Source of the DNA: Cloacibacterium normanense
GTDB taxonomy: Bacteria; Bacteroidota; Bacteroidia; Flavobacteriales; Weeksellaceae
Direction: 5' to 3'
Assembly: GCF_002943105.1 (NCBI RefSeq)
Contig: NZ_PTPZ01000001.1
Location: 62,001 to 126,000, forward strand
Length of the DNA stretch: 64,000 bases
In this document: piece by piece, positions 35,062 through 44,334 of the stretch
Position numbering within the stretch: the first letter of the stretch is position 1
Layout: every line of letters begins with the position of its first letter
Notes under the pieces: model-generated
Seen by the model: only the letters and a program-made list of their open reading frames with translations
Databases searched by the model: none
What the model was told of the DNA's origin: nothing
Position numbers and translations under genes: made by a program

Positions 35062-35883
35062 ATGAAAAAATTAATTAAATTTCCATGGTTAGCAGGTCTT
35101 TTGCTTTGTTTATTTTTAATAGCTTGTGTAGATAAAAAACAGTTACCAAAAGAGGATGTATTACTTGCTCATGTTCCTATGCCTGCGAAATTAGATTCTG
35201 CTATGCGTCACAGTTTTGATAAGGAAACCTACAAAATTCTTAAAAAATTAAATGCTAAAAATGAGAAATCTTTTAAAGTAAATAAAGAAAATTATTTGCA
35301 AATGATTGAACAGATTCCTGCTGGTGCAGATAGAGTAGCATTTAGTTTTGTACAGTTTAATAAAGATAAGTTTCCTAATCAATATCAAGAGTTGGCTCAA
35401 TTTGATGGGGAACTCTATATGCTATATTATTATATGGATAAATCTGGTAAAAACATTACTGGAAGAGCCTATGCAATGTTAGATGTAAAGCAAACCATAG
35501 AAATTGATGGAAAGGATTATGAAATTATGGAGAATGATTATATAAATAACATAAAACCTCATATTGACAAAGTAGTGAAGGGTACGCAAGGAAACACTCT
35601 TAGAGTGAAAATGATGAAAGATGAACTGCTGGCTTATAAAAATAGAGCGATGACAAAGAAGAATGTAAAAAACTTTAAAATTACTCTAGCTCAGTGGGTT
35701 AATTATGAATCTATTCTCTCCAAGACAGAATCAAGTATACTTAGAAAAAAATTAAAATTATATACAGATGAAAGTGTGGGGCAAATGACCTTTATTACAG
35801 ACTGCCAAAATCCTGAAGGCGGAGATGTAGAAAGTTTGTCTGGCTTTGATTTAAATCATTTTTGTCCTCAAGATTGCCCTTAA
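35062..35883 (+). CDS. lipoprotein of the sensory operon, unknown
   Basis: A 273-residue lipoprotein: signal peptide FPWLAGLLLCLFLIAC with the lipidated cysteine near residue 22, then a soluble alpha/beta-looking domain (YMLYYYMDKSGKNITGRAYA). Three cysteines near the C-terminus (TDCQNPEGG and HFCPQDCP) suggest a disulfide or metal site. No family is recognised. It starts 19 bases after the regulator and ends 4 bases before the membrane protein, so it is firmly in the operon. A role as periplasmic or surface signal input is inferred from context only. Confidence 0.75.
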   Translation: MKKLIKFPWLAGLLLCLFLIACVDKKQLPKEDVLLAHVPMPAKLDSAMRHSFDKETYKILKKLNAKNEKSFKVNKENYLQMIEQIPAGADRVAFSFVQFNKDKFPNQYQELAQFDGELYMLYYYMDKSGKNITGRAYAMLDVKQTIEIDGKDYEIMENDYINNIKPHIDKVVKGTQGNTLRVKMMKDELLAYKNRAMTKKNVKNFKITLAQWVNYESILSKTESSILRKKLKLYTDESVGQMTFITDCQNPEGGDVESLSGFDLNHFCPQDCP

Positions 35884-35887
35884 TAGT

Positions 35888-36541
35888 ATGTTATTCAAAA
35901 TTTTATCTTTCATTTATGGTGTTGTAATTTTTACAGCAATGTCATATTCTATTTATCTGTGGCTCAAAAAAGGTTATACTCATAAACAAAGGTTTATGTA
36001 TATATACCTTATTGCAGTTTTTTTCGTAGATGTTTTAGGGATTTATATCAGACAGGCTTTTCAAATAGATCAGTTCTATTTGTTTATGCCTTTTAATGTT
36101 TTATCTATTGTATATTTTAGTTATTTTTTTTTGGTAGATTACCAAAATAGTATAAATAAATATTTTCTTTACGGGATTTCGTTTCTTACCATGTTGGTAA
36201 TAACTTATATACAATTAGAGACGCCTATTATTAAGATAGATACCCGAATATTTGTAGCTTTAGTTCTATTTTTTCTTCTTATTAGTTTACAATGGTTGCT
36301 ATATATTATTAACCATATTGATGAAGAAAACATTACCCAAAAACAAGCTTTTTGGGTAAGCGTAGCTTTAATTATTTGGAGTGTTTTCGCTTTGTTTAGA
36401 CTATTTCTTAATCAGTGGCTCTATGATTATGATAGAGATATTTTTTCCATTATAGCCTATTTGTTCAATATAGCAAACATTACCATGTATCTTTTTTTCA
36501 TACAAGGTCTAAGGGTAATAAACAAAAAAAAGATAGCATAA
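35888..36541 (+). CDS. seven-TM-type membrane protein of the sensory operon, unknown
   Basis: A 217-residue protein made almost wholly of about seven hydrophobic segments (roughly residues 5-22, 36-52, 64-80, 92-108, 118-140, 153-172, 186-205), with short loops. It has no enzymatic motif I recognise. It lies between the lipoprotein and the kinase with 4- and 18-base gaps. The kinase itself has only one membrane segment, so this protein could be the membrane sensing partner; that is inference. Confidence 0.75.
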   Translation: MLFKILSFIYGVVIFTAMSYSIYLWLKKGYTHKQRFMYIYLIAVFFVDVLGIYIRQAFQIDQFYLFMPFNVLSIVYFSYFFLVDYQNSINKYFLYGISFLTMLVITYIQLETPIIKIDTRIFVALVLFFLLISLQWLLYIINHIDEENITQKQAFWVSVALIIWSVFALFRLFLNQWLYDYDRDIFSIIAYLFNIANITMYLFFIQGLRVINKKKIA

Positions 36542-36559
36542 TTCATAAAATAGTACGTT

Positions 36560-37351
36560 TTGATTAGACATTTGCCAGATGCCGTTTTATTAGTTTTAAT
36601 CTTTGCAATCGTTATTTTACTAATGTTTGTAGGGTTTGTTATTTTAGTAGTTATGGTATATAGAAAGAAACAAATGGTTTTTATCAAAGAAAAATTGCTC
36701 CAAAAAATAGAATATCGAAACCAAATTCTAGAAAAAGAATTAGAAATACAAAAGAAAATTCAAGAAGAAAGGGAAAGAATCTCTCATGATATGCATGATG
36801 ATTTAGGTGCGGGAATCTCTGCGCTAAAACTTCAAGCAGAATTTTTAAAACAAAAAATAAACGAACAACACCTGAAAGAAGATATTAATGATTTACTTAA
36901 AACATCAGAAGAAATGAATCTTTCTATGAGAGAAATGCTCTGGAGTCTTAATTCCAATAATGATACTCTAGGCAATTTTATTCAGTATTTGACCATTTAT
37001 TCCGAAAATTTTTTCAAAAAAACAAAGATTGAGATTAAGATAGATAAAAAAGTAGACCACCCTGATAAACAACTGAATGCAGAAACCAGAAGACATCTTT
37101 TTTTATGCGCCAAAGAAGCCTTAAATAATATTTACAAACACAGTCAGGCTAGAACTCTTAGCGTATTTTTTCTTTTAGAGCAAGATATTTTTACCTTAGA
37201 AATTATTGATAATGGAATTGGAATCCAAAACAAAAAGAAATCAGGAAATGGCTTATATAATATGGAGAGAAGAATGAATTCAATAGAAGGCAGTTTTAAG
37301 ATAAAACCCTCTAAAAAAGGGCTGCATCTCCTCTTTCAGGTGCAACTGTAA
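36560..37351 (+). CDS. NarX/LiaS-type sensor histidine kinase
   Basis: A 263-residue kinase with one transmembrane segment (about residues 9-34) and no extracytoplasmic domain. A coiled region leads to the HisKA_3 motif ERERISHDMHDDLGAGISAL, with the phospho-histidine at H79. The ATPase domain has CAKEALNNIYKHSQA (N-box) and IIDNGIGIQNKKKSGNGLYNM split as DNGIGI and GNGLYNM (G boxes). The likely start is TTG at 36560, since the next ATG would remove much of the membrane segment. It pairs with the NarL-type regulator at the head of the operon. Confidence 0.9.
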   Translation: MIRHLPDAVLLVLIFAIVILLMFVGFVILVVMVYRKKQMVFIKEKLLQKIEYRNQILEKELEIQKKIQEERERISHDMHDDLGAGISALKLQAEFLKQKINEQHLKEDINDLLKTSEEMNLSMREMLWSLNSNNDTLGNFIQYLTIYSENFFKKTKIEIKIDKKVDHPDKQLNAETRRHLFLCAKEALNNIYKHSQARTLSVFFLLEQDIFTLEIIDNGIGIQNKKKSGNGLYNMERRMNSIEGSFKIKPSKKGLHLLFQVQL

Positions 37352-37392
37352 AATTACACAAAAGTGTAATGGTATGGTAAAGTTTTCTTTTA

Positions 37393-37467
37393 TACCTTTG
37401 TTCACGGTAGAAACAACCATGAAAACATTCTGAAAACACAAATTTAAACGCTGAAAAAATGAACGTC

Positions 37468-37488
<21 letters not shown>
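37393..37488 (+). ncRNA. possible small intergenic transcript (promoter box plus terminator)
   Basis: TACCTTTG at 37393-37400 is an exact -7 match and a hairpin terminator lies at 37462-37488, leaving about 85 bases with no convincing coding frame. The -33 element is not evident. It could equally be the 3' untranslated region of the kinase operon. Confidence 0.2.
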
Positions 37489-38544
<1,056 letters not shown>

Positions 38545-38766
38545 TTAATTTGTTTTTTGTTGGCCTCCAAAAATAAAATACAGAATAGAGCCTAAAACGG
38601 GCAACAAAAGTACAATTAAAACCCAAATAATTTTATTGGTAGAATCCTTAAAGTTACTTTTTAAAATGTCAATAATGGCAAAAATCCATAAAACAGAAGG
38701 TAAAAGAATAATGAACAAAACGAAAACCAAGTGTAGAATAGACAAGGACAAAAAAGTGAGAATCAT
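38545..38766 (-). CDS. small PLDc_N-domain membrane protein
   Basis: A 73-residue protein with two transmembrane helices (about residues 8-32 and 45-66). The pattern WIFAIIDILKSNFKDSTNK followed by PVLGSILYFIFGGQ is that of the phospholipase-D-nuclease N-terminal domain found as short stand-alone proteins in Bacteroidota. Such proteins have no known catalytic role. Its stop abuts the menC start with no gap, so the two are cotranscribed. Confidence 0.8.
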   Translation of the reverse strand: MILTFLSLSILHLVFVLFIILLPSVLWIFAIIDILKSNFKDSTNKIIWVLIVLLLPVLGSILYFIFGGQQKTN

Positions 38767-38792
38767 GATGATATTTTGATATAAAAATAATA

Positions 38793-38828
38793 AAAAAATC
38801 GTAAAATCAAGAGAGACTTTACGATTTT
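38793..38828 (-). terminator. hairpin terminator after fbp
   Basis: AAAATCGTAAA / TTTACGATTTT stem; on the minus strand it is followed by a T-run, 24 bases after the fbp stop. Confidence 0.75.
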
Positions 38829-38851
38829 ATAATAAGCAATTTTATAAATTT

Positions 38852-39868
38852 CTAAGGTTTTAAAGCTTTTGCCATAAATTCTTCGGCTTTGGTTACCATT
38901 GCAGCACTTCCGCAGAAGAAAGGTACTCTTTGGTGCAATTCTGTAGGTTCTATTTCTAGAATTCTTCTGTAGCCATCACTAGCTTTTCCGCCAGCTTGTT
39001 CTGCTAATAATGCCATTGGATTACATTCATATAATAGTCTCAGTTTTCCTTTTGGAGATTGCGACGTAGAAGGATAGATGTAAATTCCTCCTTTAATCAT
39101 ATTTCTGTGAAAATCTGAAACCAATGAACCAATATATCGAGAAGTATAAGGTCTGTCTCCTTCTTCTAACTGACAATACTTAATGTAATCTTTCACACCT
39201 TGAGGGAATTTAATGTAATTCCCTTCGTTAATGGAATAAATTTTTCCCATTGTTGGGAATTTCATATTCGGGTGAGAAAGGTAATACGTACCAATAGATG
39301 GGTCTAAAGTGAATCCATTCACACCATTTCCTGTAGTGTATACAATCATGGTAGAACTTCCGTAAACTACATAACCTGCTGCAACTTGTTTTACGCCTTT
39401 TTGTAAAAAATCTTTCAGTTGAACAGGTGTTCCAGGCTCCGTAACACGTCTGTAGATAGAGAAAATGGTTCCTACTGAAACATTTACATCAATATTAGAT
39501 GAACCATCTAGTGGATCAATCAAAACCACATATTTATTAAGGTGAGCGTTACTTGTCGCTTTAATTTCTATAAAATCATCACTTTCTTCAGAGGCAATTC
39601 CGCAGACTACTTCACGCTGAGAAAGGGCTTCTATAAAAAGATTATTGGCTAAAACATCTAGTTTTTGTTGGTCTTCACCTTGTACATTCTGGTTTCCGGC
39701 ATGACCGATGATTTCTGCGATTCCCGCCTTGTTTACTTCTCTATTTACTACTTTAGAAGCCAATCTGATGGCGCTCAAAAGTCTAGAGAGTTCCCCCGTA
39801 GAATATTTAAAATCGTCTTGTTTGTCAATGATAAATTCACCTAAAGTTTGAAAAGTTTGTTCAGACAT
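38852..39868 (-). CDS. fbp: class I fructose-1,6-bisphosphatase
   Basis: A 338-residue metal-dependent phosphatase, the gluconeogenic step from fructose-1,6-bisphosphate to fructose-6-phosphate. The active site is present as [20 protein letters not shown] near residue 115, and substrate-binding residues as [19 protein letters not shown] and [21 protein letters not shown], given here as landmarks VSDFHRN and LYECNPMA. The ORF opens at 40126 inside the divergent aspartate kinase gene; the ATG at 39868 ([13 protein letters not shown]) gives the normal length. An ATG at 39913 is a less likely alternative. Confidence 0.94.
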   Translation of the reverse strand: MSEQTFQTLGEFIIDKQDDFKYSTGELSRLLSAIRLASKVVNREVNKAGIAEIIGHAGNQNVQGEDQQKLDVLANNLFIEALSQREVVCGIASEESDDFIEIKATSNAHLNKYVVLIDPLDGSSNIDVNVSVGTIFSIYRRVTEPGTPVQLKDFLQKGVKQVAAGYVVYGSSTMIVYTTGNGVNGFTLDPSIGTYYLSHPNMKFPTMGKIYSINEGNYIKFPQGVKDYIKYCQLEEGDRPYTSRYIGSLVSDFHRNMIKGGIYIYPSTSQSPKGKLRLLYECNPMALLAEQAGGKASDGYRRILEIEPTELHQRVPFFCGSAAMVTKAEEFMAKALKP

Positions 39869-39933
39869 TTTTTTGGTATTTGCTTGTTTGTAAATTTCGT
39901 AATTTTTAGTCATATTTCCCAAAAAATATTCAA

Positions 39934-39965
39934 TTGATTCATATGGAAATAATTTAATAAATTTG
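39934..39965 (+). promoter_or_regulatory. promoter of the aspartate kinase operon
   Basis: TTG at 39934-39936, a 21-base spacer and TAAATTTG at 39958-39965; the ATG is 30 bases downstream. Confidence 0.55.
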
Positions 39966-39995
39966 AAGGTTTGAATTGATTTTAGATAAAAGAAG

Positions 39996-41234
39996 ATGAA
40001 AATTTTTAAATTCGGAGGAGCATCAGTAAAAGATGCGGAGAGTGTAAAGAATGTAGCGAAAGTGTTAAATTCGCAAGGTTTTGAAAAATGCCTATTAGTA
40101 GTTTCTGCCATGGGAAAAACTACCAACGCATTAGAAAAAGTAGTAGAATACTATTTTAAGAAGGAAGATTACCAAAATGAGGTAGAAAAAATAAAACAAT
40201 CTCACTTAGAAATTACCAAAGGTCTTTTTGCCGAAAATCATATAATTTTTGGCGAAGTAGCTTTGTTTTTTGATGATTTAGAAGCTTTTTTGAGAAGAAA
40301 TAAATCGCCAAATTACAATTTTGTGTATGATCAAGTGGTGAGTTGTGGTGAAATGATTTCGTCTAAAATTCTCAGTGAGTACCTTAATGATATTAATTTT
40401 AGCAATTCTTGGTTAGATGCTAGAGATTACATTAAAACAGATGATACGTACAGAGAAGGCGTAGTGAACTGGCAAGAAACCGAGAAAAACATCAGCAATC
40501 TAGACCAGAATCAATCCTATGTTACACAAGGTTTCATCGGTTCAGAAGCCAATAATTTTACTGTAACTTTGGGAAGAGAAGGTTCAGATTACTCTGCGGC
40601 GATATTTGCGTATTGTTTAAATGCAGAAGCCATGACCATTTGGAAAGATGTTCCGGGTGTGATGACAGGTGACCCTAGAAAATTTGAAAACGTAACCTTG
40701 CTTTCTAATATTTCTTACGAAGAAGCCATAGAAATGGCATATTACGGAGCTTCGGTAATTCACCCGAAAACCTTACAACCGCTGAAACAAAAGCACATTC
40801 CTTTTTATGTGAAATCTTTTGTTGAGCCAGAAAAACCAGGAACTAAAGTAGGAAATTCTGATGTAAACCAAAGCGAAGAAAGTTATATTTTGAAAGAAAA
40901 TCAAGTGTTAATGAACATTTCTACGAGAGACTTTTCTTTCATTGCAGAAGACCATATCAGTCAGATTTTTAATCTTTTGGCAAAACATAAAATCAAAGTT
41001 TCTATGATGCAGAACTCTGCGATTTCTTTGGCGCTTTGTCTGGAAGATAAATTTGGGAAAATTGATGAGGTTAATCAATCCTTGACTCAACAATTCAGTA
41101 CAGATGTAGTGAAAAATGTTTCGCTCTACACGGTAAGAAATGCCAATATGGACGAGCTTTCTAATTTCTATGCTGACAAAAAAATCCTTTTAGAACAAAT
41201 TTCAAAAAACACAGTACAAATCGTTACGCAATAA
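39996..41234 (+). CDS. aspartate kinase
   Basis: A 412-residue monofunctional aspartokinase, the first step of the lysine, threonine and methionine pathway. The amino-acid kinase domain begins [17 protein letters not shown] and includes [19 protein letters not shown] near residue 190 and [23 protein letters not shown] regulatory domains start near residue 300 ([18 protein letters not shown]), so feedback control by an amino acid is expected. It has no homoserine dehydrogenase fusion. It overlaps the over-long fbp ORF but not the real fbp gene. The acyltransferase gene starts 6 bases later. Confidence 0.93.
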   Translation: MKIFKFGGASVKDAESVKNVAKVLNSQGFEKCLLVVSAMGKTTNALEKVVEYYFKKEDYQNEVEKIKQSHLEITKGLFAENHIIFGEVALFFDDLEAFLRRNKSPNYNFVYDQVVSCGEMISSKILSEYLNDINFSNSWLDARDYIKTDDTYREGVVNWQETEKNISNLDQNQSYVTQGFIGSEANNFTVTLGREGSDYSAAIFAYCLNAEAMTIWKDVPGVMTGDPRKFENVTLLSNISYEEAIEMAYYGASVIHPKTLQPLKQKHIPFYVKSFVEPEKPGTKVGNSDVNQSEESYILKENQVLMNISTRDFSFIAEDHISQIFNLLAKHKIKVSMMQNSAISLALCLEDKFGKIDEVNQSLTQQFSTDVVKNVSLYTVRNANMDELSNFYADKKILLEQISKNTVQIVTQ

Positions 41235-41240
41235 CCAACC

Positions 41241-43055
41241 ATGAGCCTCATTTCTAAACAAGATTTTATCAAAGCAGCAGGATTGCAGAAATTCGGATTT
41301 ATTAAAAGTCCGATTGCTTCTACCATTATGGGACTTACCAGATTGAATGATGTCAATAGATTGTATGACAGCATAAAACACCATGATGGAGTAGCTTTTT
41401 TTGATGCTTTTCTCAAAAAATTAGAAATCCAATATGTAGCCTTCGAAGAAGATTTGGCTAAAATCCCTAAAACAGGACCTTTCATTTTGGTAGCCAATCA
41501 TCCTCTAGGAGCGATAGATGGGATTCTAATGTGTAAAATCCTTACAGAAATTAGACCTGATTTTAAAATCATGGGTAATTTTCTTTTGCAGAAAATAGAG
41601 CCTATGAAAGATTATGTGATTCCTGTGAATCCTTTTGAAACCAGAAAAGAAGCATACAGCAGTATTTCTGGAATGCGTGATACATTGAAACACCTTCAGG
41701 AAGGCGGTTGTATCGGGATTTTTCCTGCGGGAGAAGTGTCGAATCGCAATAATGTTTTTGATGAAGTTCTGGATAAAGAATGGGAAATTCCAGCGCTTAA
41801 ATTGATAAAAAAAGCTAAGGTTCCAGTGGTTCCGATGTATTTCCATACCAAGAATTCGAGCAAGTTTTATAGCATTGCCAAAATTCATGCAGATTTACAA
41901 ACGCTCTTGCTTCCTTCTGAAATGATGAAGAAAAGAGACAAGCCCATTAGAATTAGAATAGGAAAGCCTGTTTCGCCAAAAATCCAAGAAGAATATGAAT
42001 CGGTGAAAGAATTAGGCGATTTCCTGAGAAAGAAAGTCTACATGATGAAGTCTTACTATGAAAGGAGAAAATCCATTGCGGAGCTCTTTAAACTGTCTAA
42101 TTTGCCGATTAAATTTCCGCTGAAATCTGGACAAGAAGTGATTCAGAATATCATAGACGAAACACCTCATGAAGACATTCTAAAAGATATAGAAAATCTT
42201 AAAAAGAAAGATAAACTCTTATTTTCCAACTCTAATTACGAAGTGTATTTCACCGAATATGACGAAATCCCTTCAATGATGAGAGAAATCGGAAGACAGC
42301 GTGAGTTAACCTTTCGTGCAATAGGAGAGGGGACCAATCTGCCTTTTGATTTAGATGAGTATGATAAGCATTACCATCACCTCATTCTTTGGGATAATAG
42401 TGCTCAAAAAATCGCTGGAGCGTATAGAATGGCTTTAGGTGCTCAAGTCATGAAAAAATATGGAATTAATGGCTTTTATACCAGTTCGTTATTTGAGTTT
42501 GACCAAGAAATACAGCCATTCTTTAGAAAAGTGATAGAAATGGGGCGTGCTTATGTAAATTTGGAATATCAGCAAAAACCATTACCACTGTTCTTATTAT
42601 GGAGAGGAATTGTGCATGTTTGCCTCAAAAATCCTGAACATAAATTCTTAATGGGTGGAGTAAGCATCAGTAATAAATTCTCAGATTTTTCTAAATCTTT
42701 GATGATTGAGTTTATGCGTTCTCATTATTATGATTCTGTGGTTGCGCAATACGTGCATCCTAAAAACGATTTTAAGGTAAAACTAAAAGTAAAGGAAAAA
42801 CACCTCTTTTTTGAAGGTTTAGATAATGATTTGAATAAGTTTGATAAACTTATCGATGATTTAGAGCCGGAAATGAGAATGCCCGTTTTAATTAAAAAAT
42901 ACATCAAGCAAAATGCTAAGGTTATCGCATTTAATGTAGACCCTAATTTCAATGATGCGATAGATGGACTCATGTATATCAGAATAAGTGACCTTCCAGA
43001 AAGTACGATTAAGCCCGTTTTAGAAGAAATGAGCGAACAATTAAAAGAAAGTTAA
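41241..43055 (+). CDS. fused acyltransferase: PlsC-like plus GNAT-like (OlsF-type aminolipid synthase)
   Basis: A 604-residue two-domain protein. Residues about 70-290 are a lysophospholipid-acyltransferase domain with FILVANHPLGAIDGILMC and the glycerol-phosphate-type motif GIFPAGEVSNRNN. Residues about 330-560 are an OlsB/hemolysin-like N-acyltransferase (GNAT-fold) domain with EIGRQRELTFRAIGEGTN and GRAYVNLEYQQKPLPLFLLW. This order, O-acyltransferase then N-acyltransferase, matches OlsF, which makes ornithine lipid in one protein; in Bacteroidota the amino acid could be ornithine, glycine or another. Membrane association is expected. Substrate is inferred. Confidence 0.82.
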   Translation: MSLISKQDFIKAAGLQKFGFIKSPIASTIMGLTRLNDVNRLYDSIKHHDGVAFFDAFLKKLEIQYVAFEEDLAKIPKTGPFILVANHPLGAIDGILMCKILTEIRPDFKIMGNFLLQKIEPMKDYVIPVNPFETRKEAYSSISGMRDTLKHLQEGGCIGIFPAGEVSNRNNVFDEVLDKEWEIPALKLIKKAKVPVVPMYFHTKNSSKFYSIAKIHADLQTLLLPSEMMKKRDKPIRIRIGKPVSPKIQEEYESVKELGDFLRKKVYMMKSYYERRKSIAELFKLSNLPIKFPLKSGQEVIQNIIDETPHEDILKDIENLKKKDKLLFSNSNYEVYFTEYDEIPSMMREIGRQRELTFRAIGEGTNLPFDLDEYDKHYHHLILWDNSAQKIAGAYRMALGAQVMKKYGINGFYTSSLFEFDQEIQPFFRKVIEMGRAYVNLEYQQKPLPLFLLWRGIVHVCLKNPEHKFLMGGVSISNKFSDFSKSLMIEFMRSHYYDSVVAQYVHPKNDFKVKLKVKEKHLFFEGLDNDLNKFDKLIDDLEPEMRMPVLIKKYIKQNAKVIAFNVDPNFNDAIDGLMYIRISDLPESTIKPVLEEMSEQLKES

Positions 43056-43115
43056 AAAATAATTAACTTGAAAATCAATTGTTTTAGTGTTTGGTTAAAA
43101 TTTAAAGAGTAAATA

Positions 43116-43147
43116 TTTGCATTGTATATAAAAAGTGTTTAATTTTG
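43116..43147 (+). promoter_or_regulatory. promoter of the tRNA-Phe genes
   Basis: TTTG at 43116-43119, a 20-base spacer and TAATTTTG at 43140-43147; the first tRNA-Phe begins at 43179. Confidence 0.65.
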
Positions 43148-43178
43148 CACAACTTAAAAACTAAGACAAAAGAAAATT

Positions 43179-43251
<73 letters not shown>

Positions 43252-43269
43252 CTTATATTTTTCAATTTG

Positions 43270-43300
43270 CCCTTAAATTTTTAAAAATTTAAGGGTTTTT
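43270..43300 (+). terminator. terminator after tRNA-Phe copy 1
   Basis: A perfect 13-bp stem CCCTTAAATTTTT / AAAAATTTAAGGG followed by T residues. Confidence 0.8.
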
Positions 43301-43328
43301 ATTGGAAGTTTTTATTTTAAATCATTTA

Positions 43329-43401
<73 letters not shown>

Positions 43402-43428
43402 CGTTGAAATGTTTAATTTCAAGCAATT

Positions 43429-43460
43429 GCCCTTAAATCGTAAGATTTAGGGGCTTTTTG
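43429..43460 (+). terminator. terminator after tRNA-Phe copy 2
   Basis: GCCCTTAAATC / GATTTAGGGGC stem with a GTAA loop, then a T-run. It starts with the same bases (GCCCTTAAAT) as the terminator of copy 1. Confidence 0.75.
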
Positions 43461-43512
43461 TTTTTATTAGATATCAAATAATATCAATTTTTCTCAGTTA
43501 GTGAGGTGACTT

Positions 43513-43554
43513 ATTCGGTTACCTCTAAATTTTTTAACATACAAGTAACCGAAT
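43513..43554. repeat. 10-bp inverted repeat ATTCGGTTAC / GTAACCGAAT
   Basis: Two perfect 10-bp arms separated by 22 bases, in the otherwise non-coding tract downstream of the tRNA-Phe pair. It could be a remnant recombinase site or a terminator-like structure. Confidence 0.6.
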
Positions 43555-43590
43555 TCTCTAGAAAAGTCCATGAATAAGCTTGTTTCATTT

Positions 43591-44036
43591 TTGAACATCT
43601 TGTAAAAAAGGGCACTTTAAATTTATTTTAATCTTTAAAGTCAGCAGTATGAATGAAAAAGTTTCGGTATTATTCTATCCTAAGAAAATTAATTTTAAGA
43701 GTAATAGCCGTTATTTCCCTGCAAGAGTTTAATAATTCATTGTAACATTGTAGAATTTTTAATTGCAAATTGTTCAAAAATGAATTGATCGTTTTTGAAT
43801 GTATTTCACCTCCTGAAACTTTTCCTGAATTGGAGTTCCAAGATGAAGTACGAATTATTTGTCCCGTGGAAATTTCGGCAGCTGTCCTTTAATGGTAATA
43901 AGCAAGTAAATTGTAGAAAATTCGGTATTGCCTTTTGTTTTCTTGGCGTAGAAAAGTAAATTGTAGTGGTTCATGTGTGGTGATATTTAAGGGTTATAAA
44001 TTTATTTTTGACCCTAAGAACCTACAAGATGTTCAA
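43591..44036. repeat. 14-bp inverted repeats bounding the integrase remnant; rest of the non-coding tract
   Basis: TTGAACATCTTGTA at 43591-43604 is repeated as its exact reverse complement TACAAGATGTTCAA at 44023-44036, enclosing the integrase pseudogene. The longer non-coding interval 43461-44224 holds, besides this, the 10-bp inverted repeat at 43513-43554 and the tRNA-Ser terminator; no intact gene is seen in it. Confidence 0.6.
43670..43974 (-). pseudogene. tyrosine-recombinase (integrase) N-terminal remnant
   Basis: Reading the minus strand from ATG at 43974 gives MNHYNLLFYAKKTKGNTEF, then STIYLLITIKGQ. A one-base deletion near 43882 then changes frame; the next frame reads AEISTGQIIRTSSWNSNSGK, then INSFLNNLQLKILQCYNELL and EITAITLKINFLRIE, ending at TAA 43672-43670. 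This is the Arm-DNA-binding and the beginning of the SAM-like core-binding domain of Bacteroidota tyrosine integrases (about 100 of the usual 400 residues). The catalytic domain is missing. Restoring one base turns QL into QRAEISTG, the normal motif. It sits 270 bases from duplicated tRNA-Phe, a classic attachment region. Confidence 0.85.
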
Positions 44037-44167
44037 TTATTGAAATGGCTTTCTATAAGCACTTTCAAGAGAGATAGGTGAGTACTTTTGTGATTTTTTG
44101 ATACTCACCTAATTACACCTTTACAGATTGAATATTTTTAGTTATTTATGATATTACATAAAACAAA

Positions 44168-44203
44168 AAAACCCTTTAAAACGTACATTTTAAAGGGTTT
44201 TAA
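44168..44203 (-). terminator. terminator after tRNA-Ser
   Basis: AACCCTTTAAAA / TTTTAAAGGGTT stem; on the minus strand it leads into a T-run. It lies 22 bases beyond the tRNA-Ser 3' end. Confidence 0.8.
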
Positions 44204-44224
44204 TGAAATTTGTATTTCGTATTG

Positions 44225-44311
44225 CAGAAAGGAAGGGATTCGAACCCTCGATACAGTTACCCGTATACTACCTTTCCAGGGTAGCTCCTTCAACCACTCG
44301 GACACCTTTCT
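44225..44311 (-). tRNA. tRNA-Ser (GGA)
   Basis: An 87-base class II tRNA on the minus strand. The acceptor arms are AGAAAGG and CCTTTCT with discriminator G, the anticodon arm CTACC-CTGGAAA-GGTAG gives anticodon GGA, the long variable arm is TATACGGGTAACTGTA, and the T-arm is GAGGGTTCGAATCCCTT. It reads TCC and TCT serine codons. It lies in the same direction as, and just after, ansA. Confidence 0.95.
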
Positions 44312-44322
44312 TTTTCAGATGG

Positions 44323-44330
44323 CAAAGGTA
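44323..44330 (-). promoter_or_regulatory. -7 box TACCTTTG of tRNA-Ser
   Basis: An exact TAnnTTTG match on the minus strand ending 11 bases before the tRNA 5' end. The -33 TTG is not at the usual distance. Confidence 0.4.
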
Positions 44331-44334
44331 GAAT

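Noticed and set aside
39869-40126. N-terminal extension of the fructose bisphosphatase frame
   Set aside because: It overlaps the start and promoter of the divergent aspartate kinase gene, and family members begin at about the ATG at 39868.
43650-43729. Plus-strand ORF starting MNEKVSVLFYPKK that looks like the N-terminus of another integrase
   Set aside because: It ends after about 26 residues and lies antisense to a much longer, better integrase match on the minus strand (LQLKILQCYNELL, EITAITLK). The resemblance is probably chance.
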